DNA of 64,000 nucleotides from RHLJ01 sp965222205 (lineage in GTDB: Bacteria > Bacteroidota > Rhodothermia > Balneolales > Balneolaceae). Each line of letters starts with the position of its first letter. Position 1 is the first letter of the stretch. The stretch spans positions 1,240,001-1,304,000 of the forward strand of contig OZ244932.1 of assembly GCA_965222205.1 (NCBI GenBank). The letters are read 5' to 3'. The notes under the pieces are model-generated. The model made no database searches. It saw nothing but the letters and a program-made list of their open reading frames with translations, and was not told the DNA's origin. Shown here piece by piece: positions 43,905 through 52,267 of this stretch. The translations under genes and the position numbers were made by a program.

Positions 43905-45026
43905 ATGAACATCCTCGCCATTGAACCATTTTACAGCGGCTCGCATAAAGCTTTTTTGCAGGGCTTAGAAAAGCACTCGAGTCACAACATCATTCCCATA
44001 AAGTTGAATTATAAGGGATGGAAGTGGCGCATGCATGGCGATTCTGTTACGTTGGCTCAGCTTACCAGTGAAGTCAAAGAAGACATCGACCTTTTGCTGA
44101 CCAGCAGTATGACCAATCTCCCTGCTTTCTTAGCTCTCAATAATCCCAGGTTTGCTCATACTCCGAAGATCATGTATATGCATGATAATCAGTTTACTCG
44201 TCCGATCCCGGAAGGGGAAACCCGCGATATGACCTACTGCTATATCAACTATCTGAGTATGTTAACCGCAGACAAACTGTTGTTTCCGTCTCAGTTTCAT
44301 CTTGATGATCTGCTGGAAGCACTACCGGATTTCCTCGATAATTTTCCTGATGACAAGCATTACAATACCGTTGATCAGATTCGTGAGAAAAGCATTGTGA
44401 TGCATCCCGGACTGGATTTAAAGCATTTTGATGAACAGCCGGATACACGTAAGAAAAATGACCGTCCTGTGATTGTGTGGAATCAGCGCTGGCAGTTTGA
44501 TCGAAATCCCGCCATGTTTTTTCGGGTATTAAACCGGTTAAACGATATTGATCTTACCTTCGATTTGATTCTGGCAGGGGACACCAAGCATGAAAAACCG
44601 GAAGAATTTCAGAAAGCCTGGAAACGATTTGGTCAGCAGATCACACATTTTGGATATGTAGATGATAAAGAAGCGTACAGTAAGCTATTGCACTCGGGAG
44701 ATATCGTAGTTTCTACAGCTACCTATGAGTTTTTCTGTGTGTCGATTATGGAAGCCATTTATTGTGGATGTCACCCGCTGGTTCCCAAGAGTTTACATTA
44801 TCCCGAACTTATTCCTGAGTCGCTCCATAATCCACTATTACATGCTCCGGTTCTGTATGAAAACGAAGACGAACTCTTCAAATTCATGAAAGACTTGCTA
44901 ATGCAAACAACGAAGCCACTTCCAAAGGCAACCCTACAGAATATCAATAAGCATCTGGAATGGAGTCGACAATACAGGAAATTTGATAAGTTGTTTGAGG
45001 AGATGGTGGGGAAAGCAGAAGATTGA
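43905..45026 (+). CDS. tRNA-queuosine mannosyltransferase-like glycosyltransferase (DUF3524/QTMAN)
   Basis: A 373-residue GT-B glycosyltransferase. The N-terminal half has the DUF3524 pattern: MNILAIEPFYSGSHKAFLQG, NYKGWKWRMHGDS (about 34-46), MYMHDNQFTRPIPEGETRDM (about 90-109), and the second half a GT4-like region with IVWNQRWQFDRNP (about 192-204) and STATYEFFCVSIMEAIYCG (about 265-283). Established knowledge: human QTMAN (GTDC1), which contains this domain, mannosylates queuosine in tRNA-Asp. Here the target is inferred; the genome has queG, so queuosine is made or salvaged. It is alone on the plus strand, convergent with a CoiA-like gene. Confidence 0.88.
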   Translation: MNILAIEPFYSGSHKAFLQGLEKHSSHNIIPIKLNYKGWKWRMHGDSVTLAQLTSEVKEDIDLLLTSSMTNLPAFLALNNPRFAHTPKIMYMHDNQFTRPIPEGETRDMTYCYINYLSMLTADKLLFPSQFHLDDLLEALPDFLDNFPDDKHYNTVDQIREKSIVMHPGLDLKHFDEQPDTRKKNDRPVIVWNQRWQFDRNPAMFFRVLNRLNDIDLTFDLILAGDTKHEKPEEFQKAWKRFGQQITHFGYVDDKEAYSKLLHSGDIVVSTATYEFFCVSIMEAIYCGCHPLVPKSLHYPELIPESLHNPLLHAPVLYENEDELFKFMKDLLMQTTKPLPKATLQNINKHLEWSRQYRKFDKLFEEMVGKAED

Positions 45027-45089
45027 ACTGGGTTCGACCAAGCTATTTCTGATTCATTTATGAATAACAGTCATGTTGAATTTACTTAT

Positions 45090-46109
45090 CTAGTTTTCAA
45101 TGTATTTTGAATAAACCTTTTTGTCAGGTTTATAAAAATTACAATCTGCAGCTTGATTAGATGTGTAAGCCTTCTTTAGAAACTTACAAAAAATAGGTTT
45201 TTCAGATTTTGTGAACTTATTTTTATTTATAGCATGGTATCTGCAAAGAAAGCAATTTTTAATTTTTATCCCCTTCTCAAAAGAATTGATAACATTTTTT
45301 AAATACTCGTTAGTTCTAAAATCGAAATACAGATCACCACCTTGAAGTATTTTGAAGTCAATTACTGTTTTTTTTTCAATTAATTTATTTAAGTCTTTTA
45401 ATTTAAGATCTTTCAAAATTGTTTTACCGGATCTGTAAGCTAAAAAAGTGATTTTTGAAGTATTGCAATTTCCATAACAAGATTTCTGTTTTACTTCACT
45501 TTTTTTAAAATTATAGCGTATGATTTTTTCATAAAAAAGTGGAATCTTAGTGGAAGTTAAAATGCTTAAGTCTTCTTCATTTTCAATTAGAAACTCAATA
45601 ATTCTATTTCCACTACTTTCTTTTTGTTCCTCTACTTGATGTGTAACAGCTATTTCGATATAAATAGATTCATTAGTTTTTGGATTATATACTCTTAAAT
45701 CCGGGATTAGATTTCCATCTTTTTTTTCTAACTCGATTTTTGTGAAATGCTTAGTAAGATCAAAATTTTTGGTTTGTTTTTCTTTAAAGCATGTTATACA
45801 AAATCTTTTTTCAAAAAAATTACAATAATATGATTCTTCATACTCAAGTTTGTAAGGCTTACTACTATTTAAGCATCCTTTATATGTCAGAAGGAAAAGG
45901 TGTTTACCCAATCTGTGTAAATAAGTCTCTGGAGAACAATTAAGTTGTTCTTTGTGTGCAAAATGCTTTACTCGAATATTTCCCAACCTAGGAATTAGTT
46001 CGTTTTCACATCCAATACAATAATATTTTTCTAATGGCTTGTTTCTACTTAGTGAATCAACCTTAATTATCTCGCCTTTTTTAGTCTTAGCGTATTGATA
46101 CTTTATCAT
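45090..46109 (-). CDS. CoiA-like competence/nuclease-type protein
   Basis: A 339-residue protein from the ATG at 46109 (an upstream TTG at 46136 is less likely). Its layout is that of the CoiA family: N-terminal paired cysteines in YYCIGCENELIPRLG, then VKHFAHKEQ, CSPETYLHRLGKHLF (about 59-73), a nuclease-like core with IPDLRVYNPKTNESIYIEIAV (about 138-158), and late Cys pairs. CoiA acts in natural competence in other bacteria; a role in DNA handling or defence is possible here. The gene is clearly more AT-rich than its neighbours and isolated, so it was probably acquired. No com gene is nearby. Confidence 0.75.
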   Translation of the reverse strand: MIKYQYAKTKKGEIIKVDSLSRNKPLEKYYCIGCENELIPRLGNIRVKHFAHKEQLNCSPETYLHRLGKHLFLLTYKGCLNSSKPYKLEYEESYYCNFFEKRFCITCFKEKQTKNFDLTKHFTKIELEKKDGNLIPDLRVYNPKTNESIYIEIAVTHQVEEQKESSGNRIIEFLIENEEDLSILTSTKIPLFYEKIIRYNFKKSEVKQKSCYGNCNTSKITFLAYRSGKTILKDLKLKDLNKLIEKKTVIDFKILQGGDLYFDFRTNEYLKNVINSFEKGIKIKNCFLCRYHAINKNKFTKSEKPIFCKFLKKAYTSNQAADCNFYKPDKKVYSKYIEN

Positions 46110-46329
46110 TCTGATAAAATATTTATTAATACTCAAAGTATAAACAATAATTTAAACAAGGTAATATTTAAAAGAAAGAAGTTCTCTTCTCTGAGGAAAA
46201 GAAACAGAGTTAAAACTTGCTTTGGCTCGATTAGAACGAAAGGTATAAACAAAATTATACAAACTTCAGTCTTCTTTCTAAAATTGTGTAGAAGTGATTT
46301 AGGTCAGATTTTAAGGGAAGGAGTTATTA

Positions 46330-46911
46330 TCACCTTTCATTAAAACCTTTTCCGGCATAGATTTTATCTTCACAGCGGTCAATTCTTGCAGCCCGGGTTG
46401 AAGATTGTTTAGCACCTGAGAAATGGAGAAGGTACCCTCGTTGCCGGCCAGGAGTTAAGGCATAAAAAGCTTCTTTATATTTGGGATCTTCTTCGAACTT
46501 GTTCAGTAATTCCTGCGGGACTTCATATTCTGAAGTATCTTTAAAATCCACTTTAAGTCCTTTCTTCTCAACTTCTATGGCACTCTTAATGATGGCTTTG
46601 ACTTCTTTTTCCTTTTCAAGTATCTGAGAGACATCGGTAAAACGAATTTGTCGACCGGCTTGCATATTTTCGGTAGGTTGGACCAGAATTCCATTTGGAT
46701 CATCCAATAAAGCACCTTTGAAAAAACTGAGCGCATAATACTTTTTAAAACAGCTCAGAATCACCACATTATTTCCATCGAAGGTGTAGCAGGGTTGGTA
46801 CCATTTCAGATCTTCGGTCAAACCACATTCCAACACAATCCTGCGGGATTCCATGAGCTCATTTTTCCAGAGCTTAGCTTTTTCAATAAATGTGTCGACT
46901 TCAGGAATCAT
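46330..46911 (-). CDS. DUF1801/YdeI family protein
   Basis: The 193-residue protein joins two known parts. Residues about 10-120 have the DUF1801 pattern (LTEDLKWYQPCYTFDGNNVV and ALSFFKGALLDDP), and the C-terminal 60 residues the YdeI/OmpD-associated helix motif with FYALTPGRQRGYLLHFSGAK (about 148-167) and SSTRAARIDRC. The function is not established. It is last in the minus-strand run dnaB, M28 peptidase, DUF1801, 48 bases after the peptidase gene. Confidence 0.88.
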   Translation of the reverse strand: MIPEVDTFIEKAKLWKNELMESRRIVLECGLTEDLKWYQPCYTFDGNNVVILSCFKKYYALSFFKGALLDDPNGILVQPTENMQAGRQIRFTDVSQILEKEKEVKAIIKSAIEVEKKGLKVDFKDTSEYEVPQELLNKFEEDPKYKEAFYALTPGRQRGYLLHFSGAKQSSTRAARIDRCEDKIYAGKGFNER

Positions 46912-46959
46912 ATCATTTGTTTAAACAAGCGAAGGGTTTCAACCCTTCAGGATTAACAA

Positions 46960-48246
46960 TTACAATTCTTCTAAAAACTCAACCATCAATGTATAATAAT
47001 CCTCAAACTCGGTAAAGGGAAGGGTTTCGAAACGGTCGTAGACATCATGATAGGCTCTTATTCCACCTAAGGTATAGATGTAGAATCCGGGGACACCGAC
47101 CTCATCAAAAGCACAATGATCACTGTTGCAGGCTGCTCCGCGGATTTTGACCTGGGGAAGTAGCTTTTTCTCTTGATTGATTTCAACCAATCGATCAAAC
47201 TGATTTCTGTACACCGAACCGTTCACCACCTGAATGCCTTCATCTCCGGTTCCGGCCAGATCAAAATTGAGCAGGAATTTCACTTTTGACAGATCGAATA
47301 GTGGATTTTCCACGAAATACTTTGAGCCTAATAAACCAATTTCTTCACCACCAAAAGCAATGAAAGCCATGTTGTAAGCAGGCTTGTTCGTAGAAAAATA
47401 CTTTGCCAGACTCAGAAGCATCGCTGTTCCACTGGCGTTGTCATTTGCACCGGGGAAGAGAACAGAGCCCATTTTCCCAAAGTGGTCATAATGAGCCATG
47501 ATTACGATCAGAGAATCCTGGTTTTCGCCTTCGATATATCCGACGACATTCTGTGTTTCGTATTTCTTCTCCAGCTTGGGCTTAAGGTCTACTTTGATTT
47601 TGGTAATGGGAGCATCAATACTATCCGAAAATACAATGAAAGTTGGCTTGGGATATTGTTGCTGTGCTCCGTGCCAGGTCAGTTTTTCAGAAGTTAATTC
47701 AATAGTTCCTGCTGCGGGATTATTAGGGTGATATTTCAAAAATCCAATCACTCCCTGAATGCGCTCCAGCTCTTCTTTCGAAAAGTCTTCTTTGTTGTAA
47801 CTATCAATAACGATGAATTTGCTGGCTGATGATCTGAGTTTAGCTCCGAGTAACTGATCACTCATTATTTCTTCTATGGAAAGTGGAACGACATCAAAGC
47901 TTCCTTTAACAGACGGTGAACCCGGACTCACCAAAAAATCATAACCAGCTTCAAGCTTTTGCCCATCTATTTCGAGCTTAATTTCTTTTGAAAATGTATT
48001 TACTGAGATATTGAATTTTTGGTAATAGTCTTTGGAATAGGAGAGAAGCCCAAACTTTTTGAACTCATTACGGATGTATTCGGCAGCAATCTTATCTCCT
48101 TTTTCTACATAGCCACGTCCTTTAAAGTCTTCGGAGCTTAGTTTTTGAACTACTTCTTTTGCATAAGGGAGAACCTGAGCTTTGACTTCAATCAGGAAGA
48201 AAAAGCTAAACAGAAAAAGCAGACTAAAACGGAGCGTCTTCGTCAT
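46960..48246 (-). CDS. Secreted M28 family metallopeptidase
   Basis: The start ATG at 48246 gives 428 residues beginning with a signal peptide (MTKTLRFSLLFLFSFFFLIEVKAQ). A PA-domain-like region covers about 110-225. The M28 zinc motifs follow: MAHYDHFGKMG (His, Asp), GANDNASGTAMLL (Asp), FGGEEIGLLGS (Glu-Glu), FLLNFDLAGTG and a late SDHCAFDEVGVPGF (His). This is a typical secreted or periplasmic aminopeptidase. The gene begins inside the last 23 bases of dnaB, so translation is overlapped. Confidence 0.9.
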   Translation of the reverse strand: MTKTLRFSLLFLFSFFFLIEVKAQVLPYAKEVVQKLSSEDFKGRGYVEKGDKIAAEYIRNEFKKFGLLSYSKDYYQKFNISVNTFSKEIKLEIDGQKLEAGYDFLVSPGSPSVKGSFDVVPLSIEEIMSDQLLGAKLRSSASKFIVIDSYNKEDFSKEELERIQGVIGFLKYHPNNPAAGTIELTSEKLTWHGAQQQYPKPTFIVFSDSIDAPITKIKVDLKPKLEKKYETQNVVGYIEGENQDSLIVIMAHYDHFGKMGSVLFPGANDNASGTAMLLSLAKYFSTNKPAYNMAFIAFGGEEIGLLGSKYFVENPLFDLSKVKFLLNFDLAGTGDEGIQVVNGSVYRNQFDRLVEINQEKKLLPQVKIRGAACNSDHCAFDEVGVPGFYIYTLGGIRAYHDVYDRFETLPFTEFEDYYTLMVEFLEEL

Positions 48247-49762
48247 CCGGAGCTGGATTATGAGGCATGGTAGGTGAGTCTTGCTGTGGAGTGAAATTCG
48301 CTTCAACCAAATCGTTCGAAGCACCACCAAGCTTAGGATTAGCTCCTTCAGCCGATGTAAGGTTTTCAAACCGGGCGTAGTCTTTAACAAAGTAATGCAT
48401 TTTACTACCTACAGGTCCGTTACGCTGCTTCCCGATAATAACCTCTGCAAGTCCTGCCGTGGATTGTCCTTCAGCTGTGGTTGTAATTCCATAATACTCA
48501 GGACGGTATAAGAACATCACAATATCCGCATCCTGCTCAATGGAACCGGATTCGCGAAGATCACTCAACTGTGGACGTTTATCACCACCACGTTGTTCTA
48601 CCGCACGACTCAACTGAGAAAGTGCTATTACCGGAACATCGAGTTCTTTAGCCAGAGATTTTAGTCCACGGGAAATAGAGGCGATTTCCTGCTCACGGTT
48701 TCCGGAATCTTTAGAAGACCCCTGCATCAGCTGAAGATAATCCACCACAACCAGCCCGATGTCATGCTCGGTTTTAAGTCTTCGACATTTAGTTCTGAGT
48801 TCCATCAAGGTAATGGCTGGAGTATCATCAATAAACAAATCGGCCGTAAATAATCTACTGGCGGCTTCAATCAAATCCTTGAAGCTTTCGTCGTTCAATG
48901 TTCCCTTTCGGGCTTCATCTGCCCGGACACGGGCCTCCATAGTAAGGAGTCGTTGTACCAGTGACTGATTAGACATCTCCAATGAAAAGATAGCAACCGG
49001 AGTTCTGAGATTTTCATCGGGATGCATAGCTGCATTTCGGGCAGCCGTTAACACAAAAGCTGTTTTACCCATAGAAGGTCGGGCTGCAATAATTACTAAG
49101 TCACCTTTCTGCCAGCCCGCTGTCATCTGATCCACAGCTAAGCCTGAAGGTACACCTGTAATCCCATATTTCTTTCCCCGCATATCTTCGAGATAAGCGA
49201 GGGTGTCTTTAAGGATATCGGCAACAGGTTGTGCGGTACTTCTGCTTTTCTGATTCGCCAAATCGAAAATCTTTTGCTCGGCTTCATCGAGCACGTCATA
49301 AGCATCCGTGGTGGTATCGTAGGACTCTTTGATAACATCCGTAGACGCTAAAATCAGATTTCTTTTGATTGCTTTTTCGGTGATGATTTGAGCGTGATAC
49401 TCAATATTAGCAGCCGAACTTACCGATCGGGTTAAATCGGAGAGATAGGTTGGTCCACCCACATTATCAAGTAAACCTTTGTCACGCAGTTCATTTTCAA
49501 CCGTGAGCAAATCGAGAGGATTATCTCTTTCAAAAAGATTGGAAAGCGTTTCGTAAATATGACGATTAGCAGGCTTATAAAAATCCTCTGCCTTCAGCAT
49601 TTGAAGTGCTATCGTTGCAGCTCCGTGTTCAATTAACATAGCTCCCAGAACGGCTTCTTCAACCTCAACAGCCTGAGGAGGTACACGACCTTCCTGTTCA
49701 AGCACTTTCTTTTGGTTGAAGTCTGAATTGTTATTGTATGATGAGCCGTTTTTCTTTGCCAA
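48224..49762 (-). CDS. dnaB: Replicative DNA helicase
   Basis: DnaB unwinds DNA at the replication fork. The 512-residue protein has the N-terminal helical domain (VEEAVLGAMLIEHGA, about 32-46), linker, and the RecA-like helicase domain with Walker A AARPSMGKTAFVL (about 226-238), Walker B VVVDYLQLMQG (about 329-339) and DLRESGSIEQDADIVMFLYRP (about 382-402). The C-terminal 45 residues are disordered and acidic. No intein is present. Its upstream region carries a perfect DnaA box. The M28 peptidase gene begins within its 3' end. Confidence 0.97.
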   Translation of the reverse strand: MAKKNGSSYNNNSDFNQKKVLEQEGRVPPQAVEVEEAVLGAMLIEHGAATIALQMLKAEDFYKPANRHIYETLSNLFERDNPLDLLTVENELRDKGLLDNVGGPTYLSDLTRSVSSAANIEYHAQIITEKAIKRNLILASTDVIKESYDTTTDAYDVLDEAEQKIFDLANQKSRSTAQPVADILKDTLAYLEDMRGKKYGITGVPSGLAVDQMTAGWQKGDLVIIAARPSMGKTAFVLTAARNAAMHPDENLRTPVAIFSLEMSNQSLVQRLLTMEARVRADEARKGTLNDESFKDLIEAASRLFTADLFIDDTPAITLMELRTKCRRLKTEHDIGLVVVDYLQLMQGSSKDSGNREQEIASISRGLKSLAKELDVPVIALSQLSRAVEQRGGDKRPQLSDLRESGSIEQDADIVMFLYRPEYYGITTTAEGQSTAGLAEVIIGKQRNGPVGSKMHYFVKDYARFENLTSAEGANPKLGGASNDLVEANFTPQQDSPTMPHNPAPDDEDAPF

Positions 49763-49840
49763 TTAGCTGATACCTTTTATCGATTATGAAACAAAAGTAA
49801 TTATAAATAGAAAGGGAAGAAGAGTTTCTTTTCAACAAGC

Positions 49841-49859
49841 TTTCCACAAGTTATCCACA
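49841..49859. promoter_or_regulatory. Tandem DnaA-box-like sites upstream of dnaB
   Basis: In the 99-base gap between dnaB and the uracil-DNA glycosylase gene, TTATCCACA (49851-49859) matches the DnaA consensus exactly, and TTTCCACAA (49841-49849) is one base different, with starts ten bases apart. They could allow DnaA control of dnaB. One exact box in 64 kb is roughly what chance gives, so the pairing and the location are the reasons to note it. Confidence 0.45.
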
Positions 49860-49861
49860 TC

Positions 49862-50671
49862 TCAGGGCTTGCCTCCAAGCTCGTCATAACGGGCGCGAAG
49901 CATCTGCACATCTTCCCAGGTTGGGCGTTTCCACTGCTGATTTCTGAGAAGAGCAGCAGGATGATAAGTAGCCATTAATTCACGTCCAAGAAAGGGATGA
50001 AATTTCCTTCGCATGTTCTTAAGAGAATCATCTTTAGCCAATAACGTAGTTGCTGAAATTCGTCCCACGCATAAAATCAGTTTTGGGTTAACCAATTCAA
50101 TCTGTCGAATAAGATAGGGGAGACTACGTTGTCGTTCTTCCGGTTTTGGATCTCTGTTATTCGGAGGGCGATGTTTTAAAATATTTGCTATATAGATATC
50201 CGAGCGGTCGAAGTCTATGGCTTTCATGATCTTATCAAGAAGCTGCCCAGCCTGGCCTACAAAGGGTTCGCCCTGCAGATCCTCATTCATTCCCGGGGCT
50301 TCACCTACGATCATCAGGTCAGCATCATCGTTTCCGACTCCGAATACCAGGTTGGTATTCTCAAGATCAGTTCTGAGTTCGTCTGCTTGTTCGCAGAGCG
50401 CTTTAAGCTCCTCCAGACTGGAAGTTTCCGAAATGAGCTCCAACTGACTGAGCGGTTTCGATTCTTCTTCAACCTGATAGTTTTCTGAAACTTCGTTGAC
50501 TTCCTTTTCATTGTCTATCGGTTTAACCTGAATATTAACAGGAGGGGCAGGTTTTTCTGAGTCAGAAGATGTTGACACACTATCCACATTAAAAGGACCG
50601 AATAAATCACTCTGTTGTTTGAGCAATTTTTGGACTCTTTCTATTAAATCATGTGGGTTTGTATCAGACAT
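49862..50671 (-). CDS. Uracil-DNA glycosylase, family-4-like, with iron-sulfur ligands missing
   Basis: A 269-residue protein with a disordered, acidic N-terminal 85 residues and a UDG fold (about 86-265). Motif A is GEAPGMNEDLQGEPFVG (about 123-139) and motif B HPAALLR (237-243), both normal for family 4, which removes uracil from DNA. The four cysteines that hold the 4Fe-4S cluster in characterised family-4 enzymes are mostly gone: the first CxxC reads C93-E-Q-A96, the KCRPP position is His167 (LKHRPPNNR), and the next is Ser183. It is on the same strand as mtaB and dnaB. Confidence 0.87.
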   Translation of the reverse strand: MSDTNPHDLIERVQKLLKQQSDLFGPFNVDSVSTSSDSEKPAPPVNIQVKPIDNEKEVNEVSENYQVEEESKPLSQLELISETSSLEELKALCEQADELRTDLENTNLVFGVGNDDADLMIVGEAPGMNEDLQGEPFVGQAGQLLDKIMKAIDFDRSDIYIANILKHRPPNNRDPKPEERQRSLPYLIRQIELVNPKLILCVGRISATTLLAKDDSLKNMRRKFHPFLGRELMATYHPAALLRNQQWKRPTWEDVQMLRARYDELGGKP

Positions 50672-50692
50672 CTTTATTTCTTTTTAAAATTT

Positions 50693-50776
50693 GTCATTTC
50701 GAATCCCTTGTGGATGAGAAATCTAAAGATGTATGTTAAACAAATTTTTTAGATTTCTCCCTCCGGTCGAAATGAC
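50693..50776. repeat. Palindromic dispersed repeat (GTCATTTCGA type)
   Basis: Exact inverted ends GTCATTTCGA (50693-50702) and TCGAAATGAC (50767-50776) enclose a second exact pair, GAGAAATCTAAA (50716-50727) and TTTAGATTTCTC (50748-50759). The whole 84-base unit folds as a long hairpin. It fills the gap between the glycosylase gene and mtaB. Units of this wording are common between genes in Bacteroidota-type genomes; no transposase is visible. Confidence 0.82.
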
Positions 50777-50781
50777 AAGCA

Positions 50782-52116
50782 CTATACCAACAGCTCTTCA
50801 ATAGCTCTTTCTTGTTCTGATATTTTCCCATCAAGTTTTGCGAAATGAAATCCATCTCCCGAAGAATCGCCGATTTCAACTGGTTGTATAGTATTCGTTA
50901 ACCGGTGGTTGAAAGGAATTGCTACACGGACATAATTATCGGTCCAGCCAAACATCAATCCGTCCTTATTTTCTTCTTCAAACAAAGCGGGTCTGGTTTG
51001 ACCAACGAATCGTTGGTCAAAGGCAAAGCGCTTCTTTTTTGAAAGTCTTCGAAGCTTATGTGTACGTTTTTTACGTTCCTGCTTGTGAATGACCGGCTTC
51101 AAAGTCAGTGCGTGAGTATTTGGACGTTCTGAATAGGTAAACACGTGCAGATAAGAAACATCCAGCGAATCGATGAAATCAAAGGACTCCTGAAATAGCT
51201 CTTCGGTTTCTCCCGGGTGACCAGTAATCACATCCACACCGATGCAAGCATCAGGCATTAACTCTCTGATCAACTCAACACGACCCCGATACAAATCAGA
51301 GCGGTATCGACGCTTCATAATCTTTAGCATTTCATCAGATCCACTTTGAAGCGGAATGTGAAAATGAGGTTGTAGCTTGGTTGAAGTCGCTGCAAAGCGA
51401 ATAATATCTTCGTGTAAGAGATTCGGCTCGATAGAGGAGACCCTGAGTCGCTCAAGTCCATTTACGTTTTCAAGAGCCTGGAGCAGTTGAAAGAAATCTT
51501 CATCGGTTCCGTAACCGAAGTCGCCGGAATTAACTCCGGTAATAATTACTTCTTTAAATCCTTCTTCAACCAGAAGTTCAGCATTCCGAACCACAGTAGA
51601 AATTTTTGGGCTTCGACTTTCGCCACGGGCAAGGGGTATCGTACAGAAGGAGCACTTATAATTACATCCGTCCTGAACTTTTAAGAAAGCGCGTGTACGG
51701 TCATCGGAGGAAAAAGCATGATGGAAATCTACCGCTTCATTTACATCGGAAGTATGAATAATGGTCTTTTCTTGTTTTACAAAATCATCAAACAGATCCA
51801 GCAGGTTGAATTTGTCTTTTGCACCCAGAACCACATCCACGCCATCAATCTGAGCGATTTCTTCTGGCTCTAATTGAGCATAACATCCAACCACAGCAAC
51901 AAAGGCATCCGGGTTTCGGCGAAGCGCCTGACGTACGGTTTTCCGGCAGGCACTGTTCGCATCCATGGTTACCGAACAGGTATTAATCACATACACATCC
52001 GCCTCTTCATTGAACTCACTGAGTTCAAATCCTTCATTCTCAAAATCTCGTCGCATCGAGGAAGTCTCTGAGAAATTGAGTTTACAGCCGAGGGTTTCAA
52101 AAGCCACTTTTTTCAT
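50782..52116 (-). CDS. mtaB: tRNA t6A37 methylthiotransferase MtaB
   Basis: MtaB adds the methylthio group to t6A37 of ANN-decoding tRNAs. The 444-residue radical-SAM enzyme has the N-terminal MTTase domain (FETLGCKLNFSETSSM with the first cluster Cys, about 5-20; INTCSVT; VVGCYAQ), the radical SAM cluster CNYKCSFC (about 152-159), GVNSGDFG and a TRAM-type C-terminal domain. The sequence is full length. It is followed by the repeat at 50.7 kb and then the uracil-DNA glycosylase gene. Confidence 0.94.
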   Translation of the reverse strand: MKKVAFETLGCKLNFSETSSMRRDFENEGFELSEFNEEADVYVINTCSVTMDANSACRKTVRQALRRNPDAFVAVVGCYAQLEPEEIAQIDGVDVVLGAKDKFNLLDLFDDFVKQEKTIIHTSDVNEAVDFHHAFSSDDRTRAFLKVQDGCNYKCSFCTIPLARGESRSPKISTVVRNAELLVEEGFKEVIITGVNSGDFGYGTDEDFFQLLQALENVNGLERLRVSSIEPNLLHEDIIRFAATSTKLQPHFHIPLQSGSDEMLKIMKRRYRSDLYRGRVELIRELMPDACIGVDVITGHPGETEELFQESFDFIDSLDVSYLHVFTYSERPNTHALTLKPVIHKQERKKRTHKLRRLSKKKRFAFDQRFVGQTRPALFEEENKDGLMFGWTDNYVRVAIPFNHRLTNTIQPVEIGDSSGDGFHFAKLDGKISEQERAIEELLV

Positions 52117-52197
52117 GGCGGTAAAGATAAGGAGAAGCCAATCCCGATGCGAATTAGGATGGTTTAAAAATGTTTAAGACGAGGGGAGTGAGTTTTA

Positions 52198-52258
52198 TAA
52201 CGGTCTGTGCAAACGCAGTAAGCCCGCATAGGGCTTATTGTGGTTTTGCACTTTGTTA
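52198..52258 (-). other. attC-like imperfect hairpin after the patatin gene
   Basis: Read on the minus strand, the element runs from TAACAAAGTGCAAAACC, through TAAGCCC - loop TATGC - GGGCTTA, to TTTGCACAGACCGTTA. The arms pair as AAC, GTGCAAA, CA and TAAGCCC, with unpaired extra bases in one arm. That layout, with terminal TAAC/GTTA and bulged asymmetric arms, is the design of integron attC sites, and it lies 9 bases after the stop of the patatin gene, where an attC would be in a gene cassette. The outer boxes do not fit GTTRRRY perfectly and no integrase is present. Confidence 0.5.
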
Positions 52259-52267
52259 GTGGCAGTT

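Noticed and set aside
45028..45050. GGGTTCGACC sequence resembling a tRNA T-arm
   Set aside because: No acceptor stem, D-arm or anticodon arm could be built around it.
46095..46343. 82-residue plus-strand open frame in the gap right of the CoiA-like gene
   Set aside because: AT-rich and basic by composition only, overlaps the start of the CoiA-like gene and the end of the DUF1801 gene, no recognisable domain.
52198..52258. The hairpin after the patatin gene as a plain terminator
   Set aside because: No T-run follows on the minus strand, and the bulged asymmetric arms do not look like a rho-independent terminator.
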